Of a stretch of DNA of 12,076 nt, positions 1-7,600 are shown piece after piece. The translations under genes were made by a program, and so were the position numbers. The notes below the pieces were generated by a model. It made no database searches. It saw only the letters and a program-made list of their open reading frames with translations, and was not told the origin of the DNA. Numbering within the stretch: position 1 is the stretch's first letter; every line of letters starts with the position of its first letter. The stretch is from an uncultured Collinsella sp. (lineage in GTDB: Bacteria > Actinomycetota > Coriobacteriia > Coriobacteriales > Coriobacteriaceae): the NCBI GenBank assembly GCA_959602875.1, contig CAUGVQ010000060.1:1-12076 (forward strand). The letters are read 5' to 3'.

Positions 1-4
1 CGCC

Positions 5-52
5 TTTTTTGAAACGACGGCTGCCGTACGCTACGTATTACGGAATGTACGG
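5..52 (+). promoter_or_regulatory. Leader of the operon: T-tract, weak promoter candidate, inverted repeat
   Basis: Only 73 bp precede the first gene. A run of six T at 5-10 follows GCC and could be the tail of a terminator whose stem lies outside the window. TTGAAA at 9-14 resembles a -35 box, but the best -10 candidate (TATTAC, 36-41) sits about 21 bp away, so the promoter call is weak. CCGTAC at 24-29 is repeated inverted as GTACGG at 47-52, with CCGTA/TACGG (24-28/39-43) nested in it, which could be an operator. None of these is strong alone. The transcription start may lie upstream of the window. Confidence 0.2.
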
Positions 53-73
53 GATGGAGCGCGGGGGCAGACC

Positions 74-1117
74 ATGTTTTGCACACAGTGCGGCGCAGAA
101 GTGGAAGCGGATGATCGCTTCTGCTGGATGTGCGGCACCAAGCTGCGCGAACACTCTATATTGCCGAACGTTCCACCATCCTGCGACCTCGGACCGAACC
201 CCACACTCGCCGATGCTCTTCGTGTTCAGGCACATGATTTCATTTCAACCTTCGACGACGGTGAAGAGCCAAAAACCGGCGAGGCGCCCGACGATAACGC
301 TGATCCCAACGTGGCAGTGCGCCGTCGAATTGCGGATGCGCTTCGCCGAGGCGAACCTATCGACCCCTCTTGGGTTAAGAAATCGCCGGACCCCACCGCC
401 GAGAAGGCCCGTGTCACTATTGATAACGACGGCACTATCCAGATTTCCGAGCCGGAAGCACAAAATCTGTGGCAAGACCCCGATGAGCGCTACTCCTGGT
501 GTGGCCCCTGCTTTTACCAGCGATCTTTCTCCCTCATCCAACGTGACCTAGAGCGTCTTGGCTTCGCATTCGCACCCGAGGCAGAAGCGTGCGCGGACGG
601 CAGAGCAACTATCGTGGCCCACACAGCGAAGCTTTCTTTACCGGGCGAAGCGAAAAACGCCGAGGAACGTCCCCGCATAGCAATTACACTTCACGTTCCG
701 CATGACCCTGCGAATCGAGCGAGTATCCCCCTCGGCAGTCTACCGGGCGAAGCACGCCCCACAAAAACGCGGGTCTCCTACAGCATCAGTCCGAATAACG
801 ACATCGTCACGTCCCTCAAAACCATCCTTGAGAGCGCCCGTCTCGATAGCGTGAAAACCGTCACAGGAACCGATGGCGTCGTTCTCGAACGGGCGGCGCG
901 ACACCTGAACGAGCTCGGGTGTCCTCAGGGAATCACGAAACGCGCCGACCGCCATAGCTTCACGTCGTACGAACAACGCTACGCCACCGTCACTGTGAAA
1001 GGTAGCTCGGCCGCCTGCCCGCATTATGAGGTTCAGGCGGAAGGGCATGCCGACCGCATCGCTATCACCCTGCTCTTCTCAGAAGAGCAGAAGCAAGTCA
1101 AGAAGCCGTCCCGTTAG
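74..1117 (+). CDS. N-terminal zinc-ribbon protein with internal DGTI tag motif
   Basis: A 347-aa protein of unknown function. It opens with a zinc ribbon, C3-x2-C6 and C17-x2-C20 (MFCTQCG...FCWMCG), the usual form of short ribbons that begin right at the start codon. This supports ATG 74 even though the ribosome binding site (GGAG 56-59, or the G-run after it) is poor. An acidic linker follows, then a basic helix at 83-96 (RRRIADALRRGEPI) that recurs in the next gene, then VTIDNDGTIQIS at 114-125, a version of the peptide carried by the three membrane-hairpin proteins at the other end of the cluster. Residues about 135-347 look like an alpha/beta domain I do not recognise. No signal peptide or membrane helix is seen, so it is probably cytosolic. 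As first gene of the operon it may be an adaptor or regulator; that is inference. Confidence 0.8.
   Translation: MFCTQCGAEVEADDRFCWMCGTKLREHSILPNVPPSCDLGPNPTLADALRVQAHDFISTFDDGEEPKTGEAPDDNADPNVAVRRRIADALRRGEPIDPSWVKKSPDPTAEKARVTIDNDGTIQISEPEAQNLWQDPDERYSWCGPCFYQRSFSLIQRDLERLGFAFAPEAEACADGRATIVAHTAKLSLPGEAKNAEERPRIAITLHVPHDPANRASIPLGSLPGEARPTKTRVSYSISPNNDIVTSLKTILESARLDSVKTVTGTDGVVLERAARHLNELGCPQGITKRADRHSFTSYEQRYATVTVKGSSAACPHYEVQAEGHADRIAITLLFSEEQKQVKKPSR
413..448 (+). repeat. Tag-like segment in the first gene
   Basis: Codes VTIDNDGTIQIS, residues 114-125, matching KVTIGPDGTIHVDN in the strands and the DG turn. Here it is internal, between a basic helix and the large C-terminal domain. Confidence 0.6.
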
Positions 1118-1138
1118 CAAAAGACCAGGAGGTACCCC

Positions 1139-1363
1139 ATGATTTTCGTCCCCGCAGGCAAGCTTGCCACGCCGTCCAACGACGACAACGCCGCTGCCGC
1201 GCAGCGCCGGCGCATCGCCGAGATGCTCCGCAACAACGAGCCCATCAACGTCTCGCACTCCGGCACCATCCACAGCGCAAACGAGACTCCCGATGGCACG
1301 CCTGTGGAAGAAATCGTAGACGGCGAGGTTGAGGTCTTCGTGCCCGAGGGGGTGCTCGCGTAA
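1139..1363 (+). CDS. 74-aa small protein with degenerate tag motif
   Basis: A 74-aa protein, family not recognised. A near-ideal ribosome binding site AGGAGGT (1127-1133) lies 5 nt before ATG 1139, and the stop codon abuts the next start with no gap, so it is a real, translationally linked gene. Residues 23-36 (RRRIAEMLRNNEPI) match the basic helix of the preceding protein. They lead directly into VSHSGTIHSAN (38-48), a degenerate form of the DGTIHV tag. The end is acidic and strand-like (EVEVFVPEGVLA). It is about the size of a ubiquitin-like modifier and sits directly before the E2-like gene, but no beta-grasp pattern or Gly-Gly end is evident. A modifier role is therefore only a possibility; a truncated paralogue of the first protein, or a target peptide, is equally plausible. 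Confidence 0.75.
   Translation: MIFVPAGKLATPSNDDNAAAAQRRRIAEMLRNNEPINVSHSGTIHSANETPDGTPVEEIVDGEVEVFVPEGVLA
1250..1282 (+). repeat. Degenerate tag-like segment in the 74-aa gene
   Basis: Codes VSHSGTIHSAN, residues 38-48. GTIH is kept but the Asp of the DG turn is Ser, and the last strand is weakened. It is supported mainly by the shared basic helix just before it. Confidence 0.4.
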
Positions 1364-1855
1364 ATGGCATCCTTCTATTGGTACGAGCGCAACCCCGAGC
1401 TCCTCGAAGCGGAGAAGGCTGCCATGCGGCAGTTCTTCCCGCACTTCAAGCTGCAGACGCTTGAAGACGGCCGTCTCTACTGGGTGGGCACGTTGAACCC
1501 GCGCGGCAAAGCCGGCGGTACCTGGACGCTCATGGCTATCTATCAGCACGATCATCCCAATAACAACGACTCGTACGGATCGTCGGTGCGCATCTACTCC
1601 ATTACGCCCGATCTGGACGAGCTCTGCCATGCCGCAGGCAGCCTGCCGCACATCCTTGTCGACGAAGCCGGCCACTACTACATGTGCACCAGCCAAAAGC
1701 AGTATGTCAAAGAGGGCACGCATGGAGACAAAGCAGCGTACGAGGCAACCTCGGCCGCCTCATCGCTTGCCTGGGCAGCCAAGTGGATCTTCATCGTCGA
1801 AGAGTGGCTCGAGGGAGAGCTTCCCGCCCAAGAGGTATTTGCCGATGTGTATTAG
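1364..1855 (+). CDS. Prokaryotic E2-like (ubiquitin-conjugating-enzyme fold) protein
   Basis: A 163-aa protein, close to the size of an E2 domain. The order of features fits the prokaryotic E2 group: an N-terminal helix (about 10-24), strands around LYWVGTLNP (38-46) and WTLMAIY (54-60), SVRIYSI (74-80), then PHILVDEAGHYYMC (95-108), with C108 where the E2 catalytic cysteine follows the HxL...G turn. A C-terminal helix rich in Trp and acidic residues (WAAKWIFIVEEW, 137-148) ends in GELP, as in E2-like proteins paired with E1 and JAB genes. The catalytic residue assignment is by eye. Its ATG follows the previous stop directly, with a G-rich binding site inside the upstream gene, so the two are probably co-translated. 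The JAB and E1 genes that follow strongly support the call. A non-catalytic RWD/UEV-like fold is the main alternative. Confidence 0.65.
   Translation: MASFYWYERNPELLEAEKAAMRQFFPHFKLQTLEDGRLYWVGTLNPRGKAGGTWTLMAIYQHDHPNNNDSYGSSVRIYSITPDLDELCHAAGSLPHILVDEAGHYYMCTSQKQYVKEGTHGDKAAYEATSAASSLAWAAKWIFIVEEWLEGELPAQEVFADVY
1831..1836 (+). promoter_or_regulatory. Ribosome binding site that fixes the JAB start
   Basis: AGAGGT, 8 nt before ATG 1845, lies inside the end of the E2-like gene. The reading frame is open back to 1629, but this site and the 11-bp overlap typical of coupled genes favour 1845. Confidence 0.55.
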
Positions 1856-3020
1856 GATCTGGGGCGACCTGCTGCGTCGACTCGTGGCTTTCCCGGAACG
1901 CCGGTCAGTCGTTCCCCAAGCACCTCATCCCCGCGCAAGTGCCTCGTATAACGCAGGGGCATCTCTCGATGTTGCAGGGCCTTCCTTTGAGAACGGGGGC
2001 GCTTCCCCCGCCCGCACGCCGTTCTCACCTGAGGACCTCCGCGTCCGCTTCACCCAGCGCGCTTGGACCTCCATCTTGAGTGAGACCCTCTACAAGGTGC
2101 GGACTGAGACGGGCGGCATCCTCTTGGGCTACCGCGACGGCAACGATTGGCTCGTGGCCGAGTCCATCGACCCCGGCCCCAACTCCACATTCCAAGTTGC
2201 GTTCTTTGAATACGACCAGGCCTACGTGAACCACCTCGCCAACCGCATCGTGCGCCTGTACGAGCGTCCACTCGAGGTTATTGGTCTCTGGCACCGTCAT
2301 CCCGGCTCGTTCGACCGTTTCAGCGACACCGATGACGGAACCAATGCGGCATATGCGCAGCTGAGCTCCTGGGGTTCCATTAGTGGCCTCATCAACATCG
2401 ACCCTACACCGCGCCTCACGCTCTTTCATGTCGATGGTGAAACCTGCGCCTATAGGCGTATCCCCTACCGCGTCCTCGGCTGGGAGGAAAGCTTGGCGGC
2501 GGCACCCATGTGCTCACCCGAAGGCCTCGCGCGCACCATCGAAGAGGAGAACCGTCGCGCCCTGAGCGGTGCCGCACGCGCCACATCAACAACACCCGCA
2601 CTCAAGCTTGCCGAGCTCGATCAACTCTGGCGGGATGCCGTTGGGCGCGGCGCGCTCGATGGAGAGACGCTCGCCGCCCATCACACGGAGTGGGACACCT
2701 CTACCTGGGAGGACGAGGACCTCGAACGCGCCGTTACCCTTATCGAAAGCGGCGCCGCGGCCCTCTCTGTGCGCGGCATCGACCTCGAGCTCGCAATTGA
2801 CGACGCCCAGCACCTGCTTCTGAGCGCGACCGATGGGTGCGAGAAACTCGTCCTCGGCATCATTGGCATCACCGACAAGAAGCGTGGTTCAAACGGCGAA
2901 GCTGCCTTTGTTCTGCGCCATCCCGGCACAGACGCCGCGGTGGCGCTTACGACGGACACGATCAGCAGGGCGCTCGCCAGATCGGACGCCAAGCGTCCCG
3001 TCACTACCGCTGTTATCTAG
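1845..3020 (+). CDS. JAB/JAMM (MPN+) metalloprotease, probable deconjugase
   Basis: A 391-aa protein. JAB enzymes are zinc isopeptidases or peptidases that remove or mature ubiquitin-like proteins. The full JAMM signature is present: E88 in RTETGGILLG, then H150-R-H152-P with S160 and D163 (HxHx7SxxD) in the LWHRHPGSFDRFSDTD stretch. An active metallopeptidase is therefore expected. The first ~60 residues are basic then low-complexity, the JAB domain spans about 65-200, and a mostly helical, unrecognised region of about 190 residues follows, unusual beside single-domain JABs and perhaps for substrate binding. The start at 1845 overlaps the E2-like gene by 11 bp; earlier in-frame starts would lie deep within that gene. 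The E1 gene follows after 12 bp. JAB next to E1 and E2 is the arrangement of bacterial Ub-like operons such as Bil and of type II CBASS (Cap2/Cap3). Confidence 0.88.
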   Translation: MCIRIWGDLLRRLVAFPERRSVVPQAPHPRASASYNAGASLDVAGPSFENGGASPARTPFSPEDLRVRFTQRAWTSILSETLYKVRTETGGILLGYRDGNDWLVAESIDPGPNSTFQVAFFEYDQAYVNHLANRIVRLYERPLEVIGLWHRHPGSFDRFSDTDDGTNAAYAQLSSWGSISGLINIDPTPRLTLFHVDGETCAYRRIPYRVLGWEESLAAAPMCSPEGLARTIEEENRRALSGAARATSTTPALKLAELDQLWRDAVGRGALDGETLAAHHTEWDTSTWEDEDLERAVTLIESGAAALSVRGIDLELAIDDAQHLLLSATDGCEKLVLGIIGITDKKRGSNGEAAFVLRHPGTDAAVALTTDTISRALARSDAKRPVTTAVI

Positions 3021-3032
3021 AGGGAGGTATCC

Positions 3033-4337
3033 ATGGCTTTTGGCATCAACACCACCAACGTCGCCAACCTCCGGGCCCTCGTCCCCGGTGCGCTCATAGA
3101 CGAGAACGCCACCGGCGCGGTCCGCGGCATCTACCATGCCGATACCGGCGTGCTCAACGTGCTGGCACCGCATACGCCCCAATGGGAGCAGGCAGACGAG
3201 GTGGGACACATCTACGCCTCGCTCGACGATGCGCCCGACTGGGCGCGCGAGGCCGTCAATCGTGCCAAGCCTATCCAGGGCAAGGACCTTCTTGCGCTCA
3301 TCAAGGGGGAAGGCTCTAAGGAGAAGCCGGAAGTCCTGCCCGTCGATAGCGTGGCTCGCGCGGATGTGAAACCTGAGGAAGGTGCAGCATTTTGCCTCTA
3401 CTGGACAGACGATGTCGAGCCCGCGCTTGCCTGCGTCGGCCCGCACGGCATCTATCGCATCAAGCGCTACGACCTGCACCGTGATGTGTTCTCGCGCAAC
3501 ACCGGTATCTTGGAAACCGACCTCATGGCCACAAAGCGCGTCGCCGTCTTTGGCTGCGGCTCGGTGGGAAGCCTCGTGGTGATGGAGCTCGCGCGCGCCG
3601 GCGTGGGAAACTTCCTGCTCATCGACTCCGATGTCTTTGAGTACCACAACATCTGCCGCCACCAGTGCGGCGTGGAGGACGTGGGCCGCTTTAAGGTCGA
3701 TGCCGTGCGCGACCGTATCCTCTCCATCAACCCCGCCGCCGAAGTCGAGGTCGCCCGCACCACCGCTGAGCAGGTCTCGAAGGACATCTTTGACCAGTGG
3801 ATTGTTTCGGGTGAGACGCTTTTGGTGGGATGTGCCGATGGTCGTGCCGCAGACGCCTACGGCAACAGCCTTGCCGTCATGTACCAGGTCCCCTACCTCT
3901 CCATCGGCTTTTGGGAGCGCGCCTTTGCGGGCGAGATCTTCTACTGGCTACCCGGGCGCAACCAGCCCTGCTACCGCTGTGCCCTCGGTACGGGCGGAGA
4001 CGGCATCTCCCAGCGCGTGGAGGCAAACCACCACATCTACTCCGACCGCACCGACCTCGCCGAGGTCAACTTCGAGCCTGGCATCTCCATCGACATCAAC
4101 TTTGTGACCATCATTGGCATCAAGCTTGCGCTCGACATCTTAAACGAGGGCAATCCGCGCTTCACCCAGCGGCTGCTCCCCCATCTCACGCAGTACACGC
4201 TTGTGTGCAACACCAACAATCCTGCAGTGGGTGGCGAGATGGCCGAGATCTTTAGTTACCCGCTTCAGGTCACCACGTCGCTCATGGTCGGATTCCGCGA
4301 CGATTGCCCACCCTGCACGTTTGAGCGGGAGAACTGA
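3033..4337 (+). CDS. E1/ThiF-family adenylyltransferase (ubiquitin-activating-like)
   Basis: A 434-aa protein. ThiF/E1 enzymes adenylate the C-terminus of a ubiquitin-like protein. An unrecognised N-terminal domain (about 1-160) is followed by the Rossmann-type domain: GCGSVG at 174-179 (GxGxxG), acidic LIDSD with D198 and D200, then N206 and R209 of YHNICRH, and K221 in GRFKVD. VGCADGR, further on, corresponds to the DCxDN region of MoeB. Two zinc-type CxxC pairs, C313/C316 (PCYRC) and C425/C428 (CPPC), sit where MoeB and ThiF hold their structural zinc. I do not see a clear catalytic cysteine in the segment where canonical E1s carry one, so thioester formation is uncertain. Start supported by AGGGAGGT at 3021-3028. 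Its closest look is the E1s found with JAB and E2 genes (xRNTG...GCGSVGS), not MoeB of cofactor synthesis. Confidence 0.88.
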   Translation: MAFGINTTNVANLRALVPGALIDENATGAVRGIYHADTGVLNVLAPHTPQWEQADEVGHIYASLDDAPDWAREAVNRAKPIQGKDLLALIKGEGSKEKPEVLPVDSVARADVKPEEGAAFCLYWTDDVEPALACVGPHGIYRIKRYDLHRDVFSRNTGILETDLMATKRVAVFGCGSVGSLVVMELARAGVGNFLLIDSDVFEYHNICRHQCGVEDVGRFKVDAVRDRILSINPAAEVEVARTTAEQVSKDIFDQWIVSGETLLVGCADGRAADAYGNSLAVMYQVPYLSIGFWERAFAGEIFYWLPGRNQPCYRCALGTGGDGISQRVEANHHIYSDRTDLAEVNFEPGISIDINFVTIIGIKLALDILNEGNPRFTQRLLPHLTQYTLVCNTNNPAVGGEMAEIFSYPLQVTTSLMVGFRDDCPPCTFEREN

Positions 4338-4338
4338 C

Positions 4339-4608
4339 ATGGATGCGCACCGCTCCGAGGCGAGCATCCGCGCGAGTCTCTCGGCAATTGCAGACGCCTC
4401 CGCCACGTTTGGCACCAACTGGGGCGCCTTCAAACAGAATATGGCGAGCGATCCGCACGTGCCCGACCTGCAGGATGCCTATATCGAGCCCATGTTGCGC
4501 TCGCAGACCGAGCTTCTCGAGGCCATCGAGGACATGCGCAAAGCGGCGCTCCGGTTCCAAGAGACGAGCGACGAGGCCAAAGCGGACGAGCGCCGTACCC
4601 GCAGGTAA
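4339..4608 (+). CDS. Small helical protein, WXG100/ESAT-6-like candidate
   Basis: An 89-aa protein predicted to be almost all helix, with a break near 36-43 (MASDPHVP). This suggests a two-helix hairpin, and a Trp-Gly (W28-G29, in FGTNWGAF) lies before the turn. Length and layout resemble WXG100 proteins of type VII secretion systems, but the motif is WG, not WxG, so membership is tentative. ATG 4339 begins 1 nt after the E1 stop, with GGGAGA at 4327-4332 as binding site; the frame is open further upstream but that part is inside the E1 gene. The tail is highly charged. It precedes the FtsK-like ATPase gene by 21 bp, as WXG genes often do. A plain coiled-coil accessory protein is the alternative. 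Confidence 0.7.
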   Translation: MDAHRSEASIRASLSAIADASATFGTNWGAFKQNMASDPHVPDLQDAYIEPMLRSQTELLEAIEDMRKAALRFQETSDEAKADERRTRR

Positions 4609-4629
4609 CAGACTACGAAAGAGGCTGTT

Positions 4630-7600
4630 ATGTCCATCCCCCATCTGCATCGCGTAGACGAGAACCTCCACCAGCTGGGGCAATACGCCCTCGATAGCGC
4701 GCGTGACATCTTAAAGATCGTATCCGACACCGCCAACGCAAAAGTCAACCTGATGGAGGAGGACCTCGCGTTCTTTGAAGAGCGCGACGCGCGCCTCAAC
4801 GAGGCAACCAAAGCCGAGTTCGACCGCACGATTCAGCCGCTCCTTGCCCAGGCAGACCAGCTTGCCCAGCGCATCGACAGCGTAGACGCCTACGCGCGCT
4901 CCATCAGCTCGCTCTACCGGCAAGAGCGCAACGGCATGCTCGACTTGGGCGATGCGTGGCAAGCGGGATACGAGACCGAGCTCGACCCTTCGAACACGGT
5001 TGCCGACGTGGTGGGCGCCTTGCAGGGCTGCCTCGCCTCTGCCGAAAGCTTGCGCGACCAGATTGCGGCAAGCGCGCGCTTACCGCGGCTGCTGCAGGAT
5101 GAAGGTCCGTGTCGGCAGCTCAGCCAAGTGATCGAACAGGCAAAAGCCCTTTACACCGGCCTTAGGAACCCTCTCTTTCAGCGGGAGTGGAACCGTGTGG
5201 CCAATCAGCTGCAGGACAGCGCCCTCGGCAGCGCACCGCAGCATGCGAGCCTTGATGAGCTAGAGGAGGAGGCCCTTAGGCGCGAGCGTGCCATTGCCCA
5301 AGGCGCTCGGGAGGGCTTTGCCCAGATTCTCGCGCCCCAGGAGGTTGATCTGCTCGACGAGCTCGCCAACCTCGCCCTCGACGCCGCGAAGACGCCTGCG
5401 CAGGAGACCTGCGACTTCCTCATGCTGGGATGGCTCGCCTACCAGCTTCCCGAGGGACCGTTCACACCCGAGTTCACCGATGACACGCCGCTTCTGCTCG
5501 ATATCCCCGCCGCCTACCGGGCGCTCTATGGCGAGCGCCTTGACGGCGACTACCTCATCGTGCCGCAGCTTTTGGACCGCAGCGAGAACTGCTCCTGCAC
5601 GTTCGTAGGCAACCGAACCAACTCCCTGCCGCTCTTTGGGCTCATCGCTGCCAAGGAGCTCGCCGGCACGCGCGCCGGATGCCAGAAGTTCCTCGTCATC
5701 GATCTCTCGGGTGCGGTCGTGGGCCTCGAGGACGCGCTACCGTTCATTCGCACCTGCCCCGAACTGCTCGAAGCGCCGGTCATCACCGACCCGCAAGAGG
5801 CACTCACTGCGCTGCGCCAGGTGCTCGACAGGGTCATGAGCGGCCGCTACCCCGCCGCGGTCGACATGGTGGAGCAAACAGGCGGGGCGCGCGGCGATCA
5901 TGCCCCGCTTCTTACCGTCATCGCCATCAACATGCCATCTGTGGTGGACGAAAGCTGGGCGGAGGCGCTCATCAACATCGCCCAACACGGGCATCACGCT
6001 GGCGTCAATCTGCTCATGAATGCGCTTCCGTCCGATGAGGGTGAGCTACGTCGCGGCACGTACGACCTGCTCGCCAGTGTGCCGGAGGAAAACCTTCTTA
6101 TCGACTGCTCCGATGGAAGACCTTCCGTTTGGTGGGACGCCAAGCTCTTCTACGACGAGCCCGACTGGTCGTTCCTCTCTGCCATTCAAACGGCGCTCGC
6201 ACATGCTGAAGAGAAGCGGGCAGAGCGCTACCGCGGCATCTCCACTCTTGTACCCGAGGACCGCATGGGAGCGGGAGACCCCACGAGCAAGCTCTCCATA
6301 CCGTTTGGTTTTATGCCAAACGGCGCGCCCCTCGCACTGGAATTTGGCGACGCCGTGGCAGACGGTCTCTCGCACTTTGCGCTCGCTACCGGCACCACCG
6401 GCACGGGCAAGACCTCGCTTCTGCACGCCATCATCCTCTCCGGCCTTGCCACCTACGGCCCGGACGATCTTGCGCTCTACCTGCTCGACTTCAAGCAGGG
6501 CGTTGAGTTTGAGGTCTACGCCAAGTATCGTCTGCCACACATGCGCGTCGTTGCCCTCGATGCCGATCAGGCCTTTGGCGCGAGCGTGCTTGAGGAGCTG
6601 TACGCAGAGCTGCAACGCCGCGCCAAGCTCTACCAGGAGCTCGGCGTCACCAACTACGCGGCCGCACGCCGTGCCTCCGCCACGCCGCTCCCCCGCTACC
6701 TGGTGGTGCTTGACGAGTTCCAGGTGCTGCTCAACGAATCCACCGACCGCCGTGCCGCCAACCGCGCCGCCGCCGTTTTGCGCACGTTCTTCCAAACGGC
6801 GCGCGCCTTTGGCATGCACTTTATCCTCTCTACGCAAACGCTCGCCTCGCTCAACCTCGGTTGCAGCATGAGCGACCGCGACCTGTCGCAGGTAAACGTG
6901 CGCATTGCACTCAACAACTCAGAAGCCGAGTTCGTGAAGCTCTTTGGCGACCGCGTGGCACCCGAGGCGCGCCAGCTACTGGGTCGCGAAAAGGGATCGG
7001 GCGTCTACCTGGTGGACAAGGATGCCGCCGAGCCCGACCTTAAGCCCTTCCGCTTTGCCTATTGCGATGACGACGAGAAGGCGCGTGTGCTTACCGCCGT
7101 GCAGGAGCGCTACGCCAACGTGCCCGCCAAGCCCGCGTTTGTCTACCGAGGGCTGGATGTGCCGCGCTTGAGCGAGTGCGCCGCCTTTGCCACGGCAAGC
7201 TCGCCCGCGCCGTCTGCCGGCGCGCCGGGCGCCCCTCTGCGCATCTATCTGGGTGAGCCCGCACGCATGGGACAACAGGTTGCTCTTGAGATCAGCCGTA
7301 CGCGCCGCTCCACCTTGCTTGCCACCTCTGTTGAGGCGGATATGGTTGATCGCCTGCAGGCGTCCTACATCGCCGGCGCCATCGCTGCCACGCCGGGCGC
7401 AGGCACGAACGTCTACGTGCTGGATGCGCATCTCACCGCAGGCGATGGCATCCGCACCGCGACCGAAGCCATCTGTCGCTGGGCGGGCGGGCGCGTCCGC
7501 GTGGCGCGCACGTGGACAGAGCTGGTTCAGACGCTCGACCACCTTGCCGGCGAGCTCAAAGACCGCGCCATGGGGGCGAGCGGTGCGCCAACGCACTTTG

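Noticed and set aside
500..511. WCGPC in the first protein (residues 142-146) as a thioredoxin site
   Set aside because: No preceding hydrophobic strand or cis-Pro context of a thioredoxin fold is visible, so the match is probably chance or an additional metal-binding pair.
9..551. Rightward frame covering the start of the first gene
   Set aside because: Its translation is compositionally odd (Arg/Pro/Ser-rich), it has no binding site, and the overlapping frame has a zinc ribbon and the tag.
1629..1844. Upstream in-frame extension of the JAB gene
   Set aside because: It lies wholly inside the E2-like gene in another frame, its translation is Arg/Ser/Pro-rich without domain character, and a good binding site and ATG exist at 1845.
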